Under the pieces are notes generated by a model. It made no database searches. It was not told the origin of the DNA and worked only from the letters and a program-made list of their open reading frames with translations. A stretch of 64,000 bases of DNA from Leifsonia sp. Leaf336 (GTDB taxonomy: Bacteria > Actinomycetota > Actinomycetes > Actinomycetales > Microbacteriaceae), in contig NZ_LMOZ01000002.1 in assembly GCF_001423695.1 (NCBI RefSeq), positions 248,658 through 312,657 on the forward strand, in the 5' to 3' direction. Positions 33,159 through 42,365 of the stretch are shown here, piece after piece. Every line of letters begins with the position of its first letter. Position 1 is the first letter of the stretch. The translations under genes and the position numbers were made by a program.

Positions 33159-34193
33159 TCACCCCACGCCCGCGGCGCCGAGCTGACGGCGTGCCTCGTC
33201 GATGGTGGCCATCGTCGAGACCGCCTCGTCGAGCGGGTGCAGCGGGGATTCGGTGCGGCCCTCGGCGACGTAGCGGGCGAGCGCGGCCGCCTCGTACGAC
33301 ATCCCCTGACGGTGCGGACGGCCGTAGGGGTCGTTCCAGTGGGCGGCGAGGCCGCCGTCGGCGCGATGGAAGCGCAGCCCGCTCGGGCCCCAGAACGGGC
33401 TGTCCATCTCGATGCGGGCGTCCGACCCGGCGATCGTCGCCAGCGAAGGCGTGCCGGCCAGGAGGCCGGTGCTGAGCAGGGCCTGGCCGCCACGGGCCGA
33501 CGTCAGCAGGAGCGCGACCTGCTCGTCGACGCCGGTGGAGGCCAGGGTGCCCGTCGCGATGATTCCGGCCGGTGCGCCGAGCGCGAAGGAGGCCCACGAC
33601 ACCACGTAGACCCCGAGGTCGAGCAGCGCACCTCCGGCGAGGGCCGGGTCCCAGAGCCGGCCCGCCGGATCGAACGGCGCGCGACCTCCGAAGTCGGCGG
33701 TGACGACCCGGATGTCGCCGAGGGCGCCGTCGGCGAGGAGCTGGCGCACGATGTCCGTCTGCGGCAGGTAGCGCGTCCACATGGCCTCCATCGCGAAGAC
33801 CCCGGCCTCGCGCGCCGCCGCCACGATGGTGCGAGCCTGCTCGGCGGTGGCGGCGATCGGCTTCTCGATCAGCACGTGCTTGCCCGCGCGGATCGCCAGG
33901 AGCGCGTGTTCGAGATGCTCGCTGTGCGGGGTCGCGACGTAGACGACGTCGACCTCGGGATCGGCGACCAGGGCTTCGTACGAGCCGTAGGCGCGCTCCA
34001 CGCCGTGGGCCGCGGCGAACGCGCTCGCCCGCTCGGCGGAGCGCGAGCCGCAGGCGACCATGCGCTGGGAGGTGTGGGCGTGCAGGGCGTCGGTGAAGTC
34101 GGCGGCGATGCCGCCGGGGCCGATCACGCCCCAGCGCAGGGCGGGAGCGTCGGCCGGGTCGGGGAAGCGGGGCGAGGGAAGCACGTCGGTCAT
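33159..34193 (-). CDS. Gfo/Idh/MocA-family oxidoreductase (glycoside dehydrogenase-like) A
   Basis: 344 aa from ATG 34193. The Rossmann fold starts LRWGVIGPGGIAADFTDAL (about 16). The EKP catalytic Lys motif is in KHVLIEKPIAATAEQA (about 105), and a substrate-domain motif GGALLDLGVYVVSW near 195 carries the position of the conserved Asp. It is the third gene of the minus-strand operon with ThuA and another oxidoreductase. Likely oxidises a sugar or glycoside with bound NAD(P). Confidence 0.9.
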   Translation of the reverse strand: MTDVLPSPRFPDPADAPALRWGVIGPGGIAADFTDALHAHTSQRMVACGSRSAERASAFAAAHGVERAYGSYEALVADPEVDVVYVATPHSEHLEHALLAIRAGKHVLIEKPIAATAEQARTIVAAAREAGVFAMEAMWTRYLPQTDIVRQLLADGALGDIRVVTADFGGRAPFDPAGRLWDPALAGGALLDLGVYVVSWASFALGAPAGIIATGTLASTGVDEQVALLLTSARGGQALLSTGLLAGTPSLATIAGSDARIEMDSPFWGPSGLRFHRADGGLAAHWNDPYGRPHRQGMSYEAAALARYVAEGRTESPLHPLDEAVSTMATIDEARRQLGAAGVG

Positions 34194-34243
34194 GCCCCCA
34201 GTCTGCCCTGCCCCGGCAGGTGGGATCTGCCGGGACGGGCGGC

Positions 34244-34975
34244 TCACACCGGCTGCGGGTTCGAGACCTCGGGGGCCGCTCGCACACCGGCGACGGGAGC
34301 CGCCCAGCGCACGCCGTTCGCCAGCACGCGTCGCACCTGCGGGTGGTAATAGACCGGGTACTCCTGGTCACCGGGCGAGAAGTAGAAGATCTTGCCGCGA
34401 CCACGGGTGAAGGTGACCCCCGAGCGGAAGACTTCTCCGCCCGTGAACGAGCTGATGAAGACCAGGTCGTCGGGCGTCGGGATGTCGAAGAACTCCCCGT
34501 ACATCTCCTGCGCCTCGATCACGATCGGCTGCTCGACCCCCTGGGCGATCGGGTGGGTCGGGTTCACGTTCCAGACCAGCTCGCGCTCGCCGCCCTCCGG
34601 GTTGCGCCACCGGAGCGAGCAGGTTGTGCCGAGCATCCGGATGAAGATCTTCGAGAAGTGGCCCGAGTGCAGCACGATGAGGCCCATGCCGCCGAGCACG
34701 TGGCGTCGCACGCGCTCCACGACCTCGTCGGAGACCTGGTCGTGGGCGATGTGACCCCACCAGAGCAGGACGTCCGTCTCGGTGAGCGCCTCCTCGCCGA
34801 GCCCGTGCTCGGGGTCGGCGAGGGTCGCGGTGCGCACGGCGACATCGTCGCCGAGCAGCTCGGACAGGCCGGCGGCGATGGCCCCGTGGATGCCGTCGGG
34901 GTAGATCGCGGCGATCTCGGGCTGGGTGGTCTCGTGGACGCCCTCGTTCCAGACGGTCACGCGCAGTGCGGTCAT
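34244..34975 (-). CDS. ThuA-like protein (trehalose-utilisation family)
   Basis: 243 aa. ATG 34975 was preferred over 34981 because GGAGG lies 7 nt upstream of it. ThuA fold: [10 protein letters not shown] at the start, [15 protein letters not shown] near 70, [14 protein letters not shown] near 98, and [16 protein letters not shown] near 168. ThuA of rhizobia acts with ThuB (a Gfo/Idh enzyme) on trehalose and related disaccharides via 3-keto intermediates. Here it sits between two Gfo/Idh genes, consistent with such a pathway. Confidence 0.88.
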   Translation of the reverse strand: MTALRVTVWNEGVHETTQPEIAAIYPDGIHGAIAAGLSELLGDDVAVRTATLADPEHGLGEEALTETDVLLWWGHIAHDQVSDEVVERVRRHVLGGMGLIVLHSGHFSKIFIRMLGTTCSLRWRNPEGGERELVWNVNPTHPIAQGVEQPIVIEAQEMYGEFFDIPTPDDLVFISSFTGGEVFRSGVTFTRGRGKIFYFSPGDQEYPVYYHPQVRRVLANGVRWAAPVAGVRAAPEVSNPQPV

Positions 34976-34977
34976 GG

Positions 34978-36126
34978 TCATGCCTCCGTGGTCTCGGTGC
35001 TGGTGGTGTCGGTGCTGCCGGCGTCGTCGAGGCCGGTGGTGGCCGGGCTCAGCCGCACCTCGGCGCCGCGACGCGCGGACTCGTAGGCCGCGTCGATGAC
35101 GCGGGCGCGGTCGAGCGCGAGAGAGCCGTCCCAGTGCGACCAGTTGGCCTCGTCGGCGACGTGCTCCAGGAAGGTCTCGACGACGGCGAGGTGGCCGCGG
35201 CCGGCGTCGGCGGTCACTGCGATGTCCTCGACCTCCTCACCCTCCCCGGTGAAGATCGTGAGTTCGCCCGCGGGCGCGTAGTCGACGACCCGGAGGTCGG
35301 CGCCGCCCTCGGTGCCGTAGAGCGTGATGCCGAACTCGTCGCCGGCGGGACGGTAGGCCGCCCAGCTGGTCTCGAGGACGATCGACCCGCCGCCCTCAAG
35401 CCGCAGCAGCATGCTGGCGAGGTCCTCCACCTCGTAGGCGGAGCCGACGTGCTGCTTGTCGCTCTTCGCGCCGCCACGGCCGCGTGCGCCGAGCTCGGAG
35501 TGAGTGACGGCCGAGACCGCGGTGACCTGCGGCTCGCCGAACAGGTGCAGGGCGTAGTCGAGGACGTGCACGCCGATGTCGATCAGCGGGCCGCCTCCGG
35601 CCATCTCGCGGTTGGTGAACCAGCTGCCGAGGGCCGGGATGCCCGCGCGGCGCAGCCACACCGCCCTGGCGTGGTACGGCCGCCCGATCTGGCCGTCGTC
35701 GATGGCCGCCTTGAGCGCCTCGATGTCGCCGCGGCGGCGGTGGTTGAAGGCGACCTCCAGCACGCGGCCGGCGCGGTGCGCGGCGTCGACCATCGTCCGT
35801 GCCTCGTCGGCGGTGCGCGCGATCGGCTTCTCGCTGAGCACGTGGATGCCGGCCTCGAGCGCGCCGACCGTGATGGGCGCGTGCAGGAAGGTGGGGACGG
35901 CGACGCTGACGACGTCGAGGTCGCCGTCGGCGACGAGGTCGCGCCAGTCGCTGTAGCGGCGCTCGACGCCGTACTTCTCGCCGAGCTCGGCGCGCGGGCC
36001 GTCCTCCATGCCGGCGATCGCGACGAGCTCGACGCCCGGGAGCTTCGCGTAGGCGTCCATGTGCTGCTGGCCGGCCCAGCCGAGGCCGACGACTCCGGCG
36101 CGGAGGGTCTTGGATGCGGTGGTCAC
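34978..36126 (-). CDS. Gfo/Idh/MocA-family oxidoreductase B
   Basis: 382 aa from GTG 36126 with AAAGGACA upstream. The N-terminal [21 protein letters not shown] is the dinucleotide-binding motif. [15 protein letters not shown] holds the EKP Lys (about 103). [21 protein letters not shown] (about 185) contains the Asp/His of the active site. It is the first gene of the minus operon (this, ThuA, oxidoreductase A), with a strong palindromic operator 65-80 bp upstream. Confidence 0.9.
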   Translation of the reverse strand: MTTASKTLRAGVVGLGWAGQQHMDAYAKLPGVELVAIAGMEDGPRAELGEKYGVERRYSDWRDLVADGDLDVVSVAVPTFLHAPITVGALEAGIHVLSEKPIARTADEARTMVDAAHRAGRVLEVAFNHRRRGDIEALKAAIDDGQIGRPYHARAVWLRRAGIPALGSWFTNREMAGGGPLIDIGVHVLDYALHLFGEPQVTAVSAVTHSELGARGRGGAKSDKQHVGSAYEVEDLASMLLRLEGGGSIVLETSWAAYRPAGDEFGITLYGTEGGADLRVVDYAPAGELTIFTGEGEEVEDIAVTADAGRGHLAVVETFLEHVADEANWSHWDGSLALDRARVIDAAYESARRGAEVRLSPATTGLDDAGSTDTTSTETTEA

Positions 36127-36189
36127 TGCTGTCCTTTCGAGGGGGTTTGTTCTGGAGTTGTTCCGGACGGTGAAGAGGTCGGGGGGTCG

Positions 36190-36209
36190 ATCGAATCGAT
36201 TCGATGCTA
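36190..36209 (-). promoter_or_regulatory. Palindromic operator and -10 box before the ThuA operon
   Basis: ATCGAATCGATTCGAT (36190-36205) is a perfect 16-bp palindrome. It begins at the -10 box TAGCAT on the minus strand (36209-36204) and so covers the start point. A LacI- or ROK-type repressor site is the natural reading. The adjacent ROK protein is the obvious candidate. Confidence 0.6.
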
Positions 36210-36236
36210 GACGCGGCGGTCGACCGCGTACGGCGG

Positions 36237-37424
36237 TCAGCGGGGGAGGGGATGGGAGGCGATGCCCGGGCCGAGCGTGTGCTGGATGACCATGATGGCC
36301 GCTCCGATGGCGCCGCCGGTCTCGCCGGAGCGGGACTCGGTGATGGTCAGGTGCTGGGTGGCGAGCGGGGTCGACCGCTGGTAGACGACCTCCCTCACTC
36401 CGGCGAGCAACTGCTCGCCGACGCGGGACAGGCTGCCGCCGACCACGACGAGAGACGGGTTGAGCATGTTCACGCAGGTGGCGACGACCTCGCCGAGGTC
36501 GCGGCCCGCCTGCCGGATCGCCTGGAGCACCTCCGGGTTGCCCGTGCGGGCCAGTGCGACGACGTCGTCGCTGGTCTCGGCCGGGATGCCCGCGGCCGTG
36601 AGCGCGCGGGCGATCGCCGGCCCGCTGGCGAGGGCCTCCAGGTCGGCGTCGCGCGCGCCGTGACTCGGCGTCTCGCTCGAGAACGGCACGCGGACGTGGC
36701 CGAGGTCTCCCGCGGAGCCCTGCGCCCCGCGCTGCAGCCGGCCTCCGCTGATGATGCCGGCGCCGATGCCGGTGGCCACCTTGACGAACAGGAGGTCCGA
36801 ACGGTCGGGCCACGCGAGGGCATGTTCGCCGAGCGCGAGGAGGTTCACGTCGTTGTCGACCAGCACCGGGACGTCGAATGCGCGCCGCACGTAGGCCGGG
36901 ATGTCGAACCGGTCCCAGCCGGGCATGATCGGCGGGTTGACCGGCAGGCCGGTCGAGTGCTCGACCGGTCCGGGGACGCCGATGCCGATGCCGACCAGGT
37001 CGGCGAGCGGGCGGCCGGTCGCGGCGAACAGTCGCTGGGCGGCCTTCAGAGCCCAGTCGAGAACCGGCTCCGGGCCATCGGCGATGAGCAGGCGCCGCGA
37101 CTCGCGGGTCGTGATCGTGCCGGCGAGGTCGGCCAGGGCGACGACGCCGTGCGTGGCGCCCAGGTCGATCGCGACCACCACGCGCGAGTCGGGGTTGAAG
37201 CGGATGCGGGCGGGAGGGCGGCCCCCCGTCGAGACGTCGTCTCCGGCGGGCGCCACGAGCCCGGCGGCGGTCAGCGTGTCGATGCGCACCGCGATCGTCG
37301 AGCGCGCGAGCCCCGTGAGCTCGGCCAGCTGCGCGCGCGTGCGCGGCACGCCGTCGCGCAGGATCGCCAGGAGGTCCGAGGCGTCCGCAGCGACGATGCC
37401 GGGCTCCCGGACGCTGTCGGTCAT
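36237..37424 (-). CDS. ROK-family transcriptional repressor
   Basis: 395 aa from ATG 37424. An N-terminal winged helix (about 12-70: TRAQLAELTGLARSTIAVRIDTL) is followed by the ROK sugar-kinase-like domain: VVVAIDLGATHGVVALADL, IGIGVPGPVEHSTG, VDNDVNLLALGEHALAW, GIGAGIISGGRLQRGAQGSAGDLGH and a partial Zn motif. The normal C-x-C-x4-C zinc cluster is not visible: the H-x-R-V-P-F-S segment lacks the cysteines. It lies between the two sugar-catabolic operons and probably controls both. Confidence 0.9.
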   Translation of the reverse strand: MTDSVREPGIVAADASDLLAILRDGVPRTRAQLAELTGLARSTIAVRIDTLTAAGLVAPAGDDVSTGGRPPARIRFNPDSRVVVAIDLGATHGVVALADLAGTITTRESRRLLIADGPEPVLDWALKAAQRLFAATGRPLADLVGIGIGVPGPVEHSTGLPVNPPIMPGWDRFDIPAYVRRAFDVPVLVDNDVNLLALGEHALAWPDRSDLLFVKVATGIGAGIISGGRLQRGAQGSAGDLGHVRVPFSSETPSHGARDADLEALASGPAIARALTAAGIPAETSDDVVALARTGNPEVLQAIRQAGRDLGEVVATCVNMLNPSLVVVGGSLSRVGEQLLAGVREVVYQRSTPLATQHLTITESRSGETGGAIGAAIMVIQHTLGPGIASHPLPR

Positions 37425-37488
37425 GCACGTATTGAACCACACCGCTCTTCAGCCGTCCAAAGACTGACGACAACACTTCGACTTTTGA

Positions 37489-37517
37489 TTGACATTCGAC
37501 AGAAGTGCGACTTGAAT
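37489..37517 (+). promoter_or_regulatory. Promoter of the plus-strand sugar operon
   Basis: TTGACA (37489-37494), 17-nt spacer, TTGAAT (37512-37517). The inverted hexamers CACTTC (37474) and GAAGTG (37502) flank the -35 and may be part of a regulator site. Confidence 0.5.
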
Positions 37518-37572
37518 GATGACGGACGCCGCATCGTGCGTTCCCATCCCCATCTTTCGACCGAGGAGAACA

Positions 37573-38325
37573 GTGTCGAACTCAAACCTCTCCGTGCAGC
37601 TCTATACGGTCCGCGAGCTCCTGACCGAAGACACGGTCGGGACCCTCCGCCGGATCGCCGAGATCGGATTCACCCAGGTCGAGCCGTTCGGCCTCCTCGA
37701 CTTCGCCGACGGCCTCCGTCAGGGCTTCGCCGAGACCGGCCTGACCGCCCCGACGACTCACCAGGGCTTCATCGGCCGCGACGACGAGGCTCTCGACACG
37801 GTGTTCGCCACCGCCGCCGAGCTCGGCATCCAGACCGTGATCGACCCGTACGTGCCCGCCGAGCGCTGGCAGACCGCGGCCGACGTCGATGAGACCGCCG
37901 CGCAGCTCAACGCCGCGGCCAAGGTCGCCGCCAAGCACGGTGTGCGCGTCGGCTACCACAACCACGCCCACGAGCTCGAGAGCACCATCGACGGCGTCAC
38001 CGCCCTCGAGTACTTCGCCGGCAAGCTCGACCCGGAGGTCGTGCTCGAGGTCGACACCTACTGGGTGGTCGTCGGTGGCGGGAACCCCGCGGAGCTGCTC
38101 CCGAAGCTCGGCGACCGCGTCGTCGCCCTCCACGTCAAGGACGGCGCAGGCACGACCGAGACCAAGGACCAGGTCGCCGTCGGCCAGGGCTCGCTGCCCA
38201 TCGCGGAGATCATCGCCGCCGCCCCGAACGCCCTCCGGGTGATCGAGCTCGACGACTCACGTGGCGACCGCTTCCAGGCCGTCGCCGACAGCTACGCCTT
38301 CCTCACCTCCGAGGCCTTCGCGTGA
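37573..38325 (+). CDS. Xylose-isomerase-like TIM-barrel sugar isomerase/epimerase A
   Basis: 250 aa from GTG 37573 with GAGGAGAA upstream. AP-endonuclease-2/sugar-isomerase fold: LSVQLYTVRELLTED at the start, TQVEPFGLLDF, VGYHNHAHELES (metal His, about 137), VVLEVDTYWVVVGG (about 160), VVALHVKDGAG and RVIELDDSRGD. The Glu, Asp, His set for a divalent metal is intact. It belongs to the operon with two Gfo/Idh enzymes; in 3-keto-sugar pathways such proteins isomerise, hydrate or cleave the oxidised glycoside. Confidence 0.87.
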   Translation: MSNSNLSVQLYTVRELLTEDTVGTLRRIAEIGFTQVEPFGLLDFADGLRQGFAETGLTAPTTHQGFIGRDDEALDTVFATAAELGIQTVIDPYVPAERWQTAADVDETAAQLNAAAKVAAKHGVRVGYHNHAHELESTIDGVTALEYFAGKLDPEVVLEVDTYWVVVGGGNPAELLPKLGDRVVALHVKDGAGTTETKDQVAVGQGSLPIAEIIAAAPNALRVIELDDSRGDRFQAVADSYAFLTSEAFA

Positions 38326-39419
38326 CCGGCGGCAAGGTCGGCGTCGGCCTCATCGGCGCCGGCGTCATCAGCAACCAGTACCTCGAGAACCTCACCGCGT
38401 TCCCCGACCTCGATGTGCGCTTCGTCGCCGACATCGACCTCGAGCGCGCGAAAGCGCAGGCCGACAAGTACGGGGTCCCCGGCTCCGGCACGGTCGAGGA
38501 GCTCCTCGCCGACGACGGCATCGAGATCGTGGTCAACCTGACCATCCCCAAGGTGCACGTCGAGGTCGCGCTGCAGGCGCTCGCCGCCGGCAAGCACGTG
38601 TGGAGCGAGAAGCCGTTCGCGCTCGACCGTGCCAGCGGCGTGCAGCTGCTGGAGGCCGCGCACGAGAAGGGACTGCGCGTCGCCACCGCGCCCGACACCT
38701 TCCTGGGCGCCGGCATCCAGTCGGCCCGCCGCATGGTCGAGAACGGCGGCATCGGGGCTCCGCTCACCGCGCTGACCCTCCTGCAGAGCGCCGGCCCGGA
38801 GTCGTGGCACCCGAACCCGGACTTCCTGTTCCAGGAGGGCGCCGGCCCGCTCTTCGACATCGGCCCGTATTACCTCACCGCGCTGGTGCAGCTGTTCGGC
38901 CCGGTCAAGCGCGTGAGCGCCGTGGCCTCCAAGGCCAAGGAGACCCGCGTCATCGGCTCGGGCCCCCGTGCCGGCGAGTCGTTCGCGGTGACCGTGCCGA
39001 CGCACGTCAGCGCGCTGTACGAGTTCGAGAGCGGCCAGACCGCGCAGTCGATCTTCAGCTTCGACTCCAAGCTCGGCCGCACGCAGTTCGAGGTCGCCGG
39101 ACTCGAGGCTACCCTCGTCGTGCCCGACCCCAACACCTTCGAGGGCGACCTCCTGGTGCACGGAGCCGACGGCGTCGAGACGCTGCCGTCGACCGGAACG
39201 ACCAGCACGCGCGGCATCGGCGTCGTCGAGCTCGCCCGCGCCATCCGCGCCGGTGTGCCCGAGCGCGCCTCGGGCGAGCAGGCCTTCCACGTCCTCGATG
39301 TGATGGTGGCGACGATCGAGGCCGGCGAGTCCGGCACCCCGGTCGAGGTGAAGAGCACCGTCCAGGTCGCACCCGCCCTCCCGGAGGACTGGGACCCGCG
39401 CGCCTCCACCCTGGCCTGA
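38322..39419 (+). CDS. Gfo/Idh/MocA-family oxidoreductase C
   Basis: 365 aa from GTG 38322, overlapping the isomerase stop. Rossmann start KVGVGLIGAGVISNQYLENL; KHVWSEKPFALDRASG is the catalytic Lys motif (about 95); GAGPLFDIGPYYLTALVQLFG near 175. Of the Gfo/Idh branch often annotated inositol- or glucose-fructose-like oxidoreductase. The four enzymes of this kind in the island are clearly different from each other, suggesting distinct substrates or positions on the sugar. Confidence 0.9.
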   Translation: MTGGKVGVGLIGAGVISNQYLENLTAFPDLDVRFVADIDLERAKAQADKYGVPGSGTVEELLADDGIEIVVNLTIPKVHVEVALQALAAGKHVWSEKPFALDRASGVQLLEAAHEKGLRVATAPDTFLGAGIQSARRMVENGGIGAPLTALTLLQSAGPESWHPNPDFLFQEGAGPLFDIGPYYLTALVQLFGPVKRVSAVASKAKETRVIGSGPRAGESFAVTVPTHVSALYEFESGQTAQSIFSFDSKLGRTQFEVAGLEATLVVPDPNTFEGDLLVHGADGVETLPSTGTTSTRGIGVVELARAIRAGVPERASGEQAFHVLDVMVATIEAGESGTPVEVKSTVQVAPALPEDWDPRASTLA

Positions 39420-39435
39420 GGCTGGCACGCACAAC

Positions 39436-40593
39436 ATGTCGGACGACGGACGGAGAGATGTGAGCGGCACCGAGTCGGGCGGCCTGAGCCGACGGGACGA
39501 GAGCACGGCGGGGTCGCGGCTGCGCGTCGCGATCGTCGGAGGCGGCTTCATGGCGGAGGTGCACTCCCGCGCCGCACGCGCCGCTCGCGCCGAGCTGGCG
39601 GGCATCGTCTCGTCCACTCCGGAGCGTTCGGTCGCGGCGGCCGAGCGCCTCGGCATCGGCCGGGCGTACGGCTCGCTGGAGGAGGTGCTCGGCGACGACT
39701 CGATCGACGTCGTGCACGTCACGACGCCGAACGCGCTGCACGCGTCGCAGGCCGCGGCCGTGCTGGCCTCCGGAAAGGACGTGGTCTGCGAGAAGCCGCT
39801 GGCCACGTCGGTGGCCGACGGGGAGTCCTTGGTCGCCGCGGCCGCCGGGCGCACCGCGACCGTGCCGTTCGTGTACCGGTTCCATCCGCTGGTGCGGGAG
39901 GCGCGGGCGCGCTTCGCCTCCGGCGCCGCGGGCCAGGTGCTCACCGTCAACGCCTCGTACCTGCAGGACTGGCTGCTCGCCGCCGGCGACGACAACTGGC
40001 GCGTCGATGCCGAGCAGGGCGGCCGCTCGCGCGCGTTCGCGGACATCGGCTCGCACCTCGTCGACCTCGTCGAATTCGTCAGCGGCGACCGGGTCGCGCG
40101 ACTCTCGGCGAAGAAGCGCACTGTCTTCGCCGAGCGCGCCGCCCACGCCGGCATCACCACCGAGGACGCCGCGGCCGTGGTCATCGAGACCGAGTCCGGC
40201 GCCATCGGCACCCTGCTCGTGTCGCAGGTGGCGCCCGGCCGCAAGAACCGGCTGTGGCTCGAGATCGCGGGCAGCACCGAGAGCGTGGCCTTCGATCAGG
40301 AGCAGCCGGAGACGCTGTGGATCGGCCGTCGGGCCGGGAGCCTCCTGGTGCCCCGCGACGCCGACCAGCTCAGTGCGGACGCCGCGCGGCTGTGCGTGGT
40401 CCCGTCGGGTCACCCGCAGGGCTACCAGGACGCGTTCAACGCGTTCGTCGCCGACAGCTACGCGGCCGTCGCGGGGCAGAGCCCCGACGGACTGCCGCGC
40501 TTCGAGGACGGCCTGCGTGCCGTCCGGATCACCGACGCCGTGATCGACTCGGCCGAGTCGGGCACCTGGATCGAGATGGGAACCACCGAATGA
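39436..40593 (+). CDS. Gfo/Idh/MocA-family oxidoreductase D
   Basis: 385 aa from ATG 39436; a downstream GTG at about 39460 is an alternative, since the first 30 residues are low-complexity. LRVAIVGGGFMAEVHSRAA is the dinucleotide site (about 30), KDVVCEKPLATSVADG the EKP Lys (about 115), RAFADIGSHLVDLVEFVSG (about 195) the active-site Asp/His segment. Its stop overlaps the start of the second TIM-barrel gene, so the two products probably act in sequence. Confidence 0.9.
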   Translation: MSDDGRRDVSGTESGGLSRRDESTAGSRLRVAIVGGGFMAEVHSRAARAARAELAGIVSSTPERSVAAAERLGIGRAYGSLEEVLGDDSIDVVHVTTPNALHASQAAAVLASGKDVVCEKPLATSVADGESLVAAAAGRTATVPFVYRFHPLVREARARFASGAAGQVLTVNASYLQDWLLAAGDDNWRVDAEQGGRSRAFADIGSHLVDLVEFVSGDRVARLSAKKRTVFAERAAHAGITTEDAAAVVIETESGAIGTLLVSQVAPGRKNRLWLEIAGSTESVAFDQEQPETLWIGRRAGSLLVPRDADQLSADAARLCVVPSGHPQGYQDAFNAFVADSYAAVAGQSPDGLPRFEDGLRAVRITDAVIDSAESGTWIEMGTTE

Positions 40594-41636
40594 CCGACAC
40601 CACCACGACCGACGCAGCCGAGTCGGGCCGCACGCACCCGGTCACCCTGTTCACCGGCCAGTGGGCCGACCTGACGCTCGAGGAGGTGGCGAAGTACGCC
40701 TCCGAGTGGGGCTACGACGGCCTGGAGATCGCCTGCTCGGGCGAGCATCTCGACGTCTGGCGTGCCGCGGAGGACGACGCGTACCTGCAGGGCCGCCTCG
40801 ACATCCTCGACAAGTACGGCCTGAAGGTGTGGGCCATCTCCAACCACCTCAAGGGCCAGGCGGTCTGCGACGACCCGATCGACTTCCGCCACCAGGCGAT
40901 CGTCGGCTCGAAGGTGTGGGGCGACGGCGACCCGGAGGGCGTGCGCCAGCGCGCCGCGGAGGAGCTGAAGCTCACAGCCAAGGTCGCCCGCAAGCTCGGC
41001 GTGGACACCGTCGTCGGCTTCACCGGATCGAGCATCTGGCCGTACGTCGCCCAGTTCCCGCCGGTGCCCGCCTCCGTCATCGACGCCGGCTACCAGGACT
41101 TCGCCGACCGCTGGAACCCGATCCTCGACGTCTTCGACGGCGAGGGCGTGCAGTTCGCGCACGAGGTGCACCCGTCCGAGATCGCGTACGACTACTGGAC
41201 GAGCGTGCGCTCCTTGGAGGCCATCGACCACCGCGAGGCCTTCGGCTTCAACTGGGACCCGTCGCACATGATGTGGCAGGACATCGATCCGGTCGGCTTC
41301 ATCGTCGACTTCAAGGACCGCATCTACCACGTGGACTGCAAGGACACCCGGCTGCGCCCGAAGAACGGCCGCGCCGGCGTGCTCGGCTCGCACCTCCCGT
41401 GGGGCGACCCGCGCCGCGGCTGGGACTTCGTCTCGACAGGTCACGGCGACGTGCCGTGGGAGGACTCCTTCCGCGCGCTGGAGTCGATCGGCTACACGGG
41501 TCCGATCTCCATCGAGTGGGAGGACGCCGGCATGGACCGCCTGCACGGCGCCGCGGAGGCCGTGGGCTACATCCGTTCGCTGCTCTGGAAGCTCCCGACC
41601 GCGTCGTTCGACGCCGCGTTCAGCAACCAGGACTGA
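40590..41636 (+). CDS. Xylose-isomerase-like TIM-barrel sugar isomerase/epimerase B
   Basis: 348 aa. Longer than partner A, with inserts. WADLTLEEVAKYASEWGYDGLEIACSG-like start (about 25-50), then KVWAISNHLKGQAV, FAHEVHPSEIAYDYWTS (metal Glu/His, about 190), GFNWDPSHMMWQ (Asp-x-x-His, about 225), YHVDCKDTRL and GPISIEWEDAGMD (final metal Glu, about 308). Similar proteins act on inositol or 3-keto-glycosides. Last gene of the operon, 3 bp from the convergent DedA gene. Confidence 0.88.
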   Translation: MTDTTTTDAAESGRTHPVTLFTGQWADLTLEEVAKYASEWGYDGLEIACSGEHLDVWRAAEDDAYLQGRLDILDKYGLKVWAISNHLKGQAVCDDPIDFRHQAIVGSKVWGDGDPEGVRQRAAEELKLTAKVARKLGVDTVVGFTGSSIWPYVAQFPPVPASVIDAGYQDFADRWNPILDVFDGEGVQFAHEVHPSEIAYDYWTSVRSLEAIDHREAFGFNWDPSHMMWQDIDPVGFIVDFKDRIYHVDCKDTRLRPKNGRAGVLGSHLPWGDPRRGWDFVSTGHGDVPWEDSFRALESIGYTGPISIEWEDAGMDRLHGAAEAVGYIRSLLWKLPTASFDAAFSNQD

Positions 41637-41639
41637 GCG

Positions 41640-42311
41640 TCAGCGAGTCGGCCGGTGCTCGTCTCCGGCCGACTCGACGCTGGTGGCGGGCACCGTCTCG
41701 GTGCGCGACCGCCTGTCGAGCACCCACGCCCGGATCCCCGCCACGATCGAGGCGAGGATGACGACTCCGGCCACGAGATAGGCGATCGGCCGGACGCTGG
41801 GGTTCACCGCCGCGAAGTATCCGATGACCGTGATGAGCACGCCCCAGCTGAGCGCTCCGACCAGGTTGGCCGTGAAGAACCTCCAGTACTTCATCGCGCT
41901 GATGCCGGCAATGGGTGGGATGAAGACGCGGCCCCAGGGGATGTAGCGGCTGATCACGACCGACCACCAGCCGAAGAGCTCGTAGAAGCGTTCGGCCCTG
42001 CGCACGCCCGCCTGCACCCAGCGGCCTCCGCGCCGTGCGAGGTACGGCCGGCCCAGCCTCCGGCCGAACCAGAAGCCGACCTGATCGCCCAGCACCGCCG
42101 CGATTCCCACACCGATCGCCAGCACCCAGATCGACAGCTCGGAGTGCGTTCCCGTGAGCAGGCCGGCGGCGAAGAGCAGCGAGTCACCGGTGATGAACGG
42201 GATGAAGACGCCGACGAACAGCGCGGTGCCCGAGAAGACCAGGCCCCAGACCGCGAGGTAGAAGACGATCGGGCCCACGTCTCCGAGGAAGTCCGTGAGG
42301 TCGTGGGTCAT
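41640..42311 (-). CDS. DedA-family membrane protein
   Basis: 223 aa from ATG 42311 (MTHDLTDFLGDVG). Hydrophobic helices flank the two conserved DedA motifs: FIPFITGDSLLFAAG (about 40) and the loop GDQVGFWFGRRLGRPYL (about 82). ISRYIPWGRVFIPPIAGISAM (about 125) is the family's F/Y-x-R-x3-P/W-x-R block. DedA proteins include undecaprenyl-phosphate or phospholipid transporters. A short Arg-rich tail follows. Confidence 0.92.
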   Translation of the reverse strand: MTHDLTDFLGDVGPIVFYLAVWGLVFSGTALFVGVFIPFITGDSLLFAAGLLTGTHSELSIWVLAIGVGIAAVLGDQVGFWFGRRLGRPYLARRGGRWVQAGVRRAERFYELFGWWSVVISRYIPWGRVFIPPIAGISAMKYWRFFTANLVGALSWGVLITVIGYFAAVNPSVRPIAYLVAGVVILASIVAGIRAWVLDRRSRTETVPATSVESAGDEHRPTR

Positions 42312-42353
42312 CCTCCGAGGGTATCGGGCCGCGATGGGCACCGCGCTGGTCGC

Positions 42354-42359
42354 TAGGCT
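42354..42359 (+). promoter_or_regulatory. -10 box of the pentapeptide gene (leaderless)
   Basis: TAGGCT lies 6 nt before GTG 42366, with no Shine-Dalgarno. Confidence 0.55.
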
Positions 42360-42365
42360 CGGGAC

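Noticed and set aside
32374-34404. 676-codon frame that would fuse the YqaJ-like protein to an upstream region
   Set aside because: The N-terminal 420 residues are an Arg/Pro-rich shadow of oxidoreductase A; the YqaJ-like gene starts at GTG 33123.
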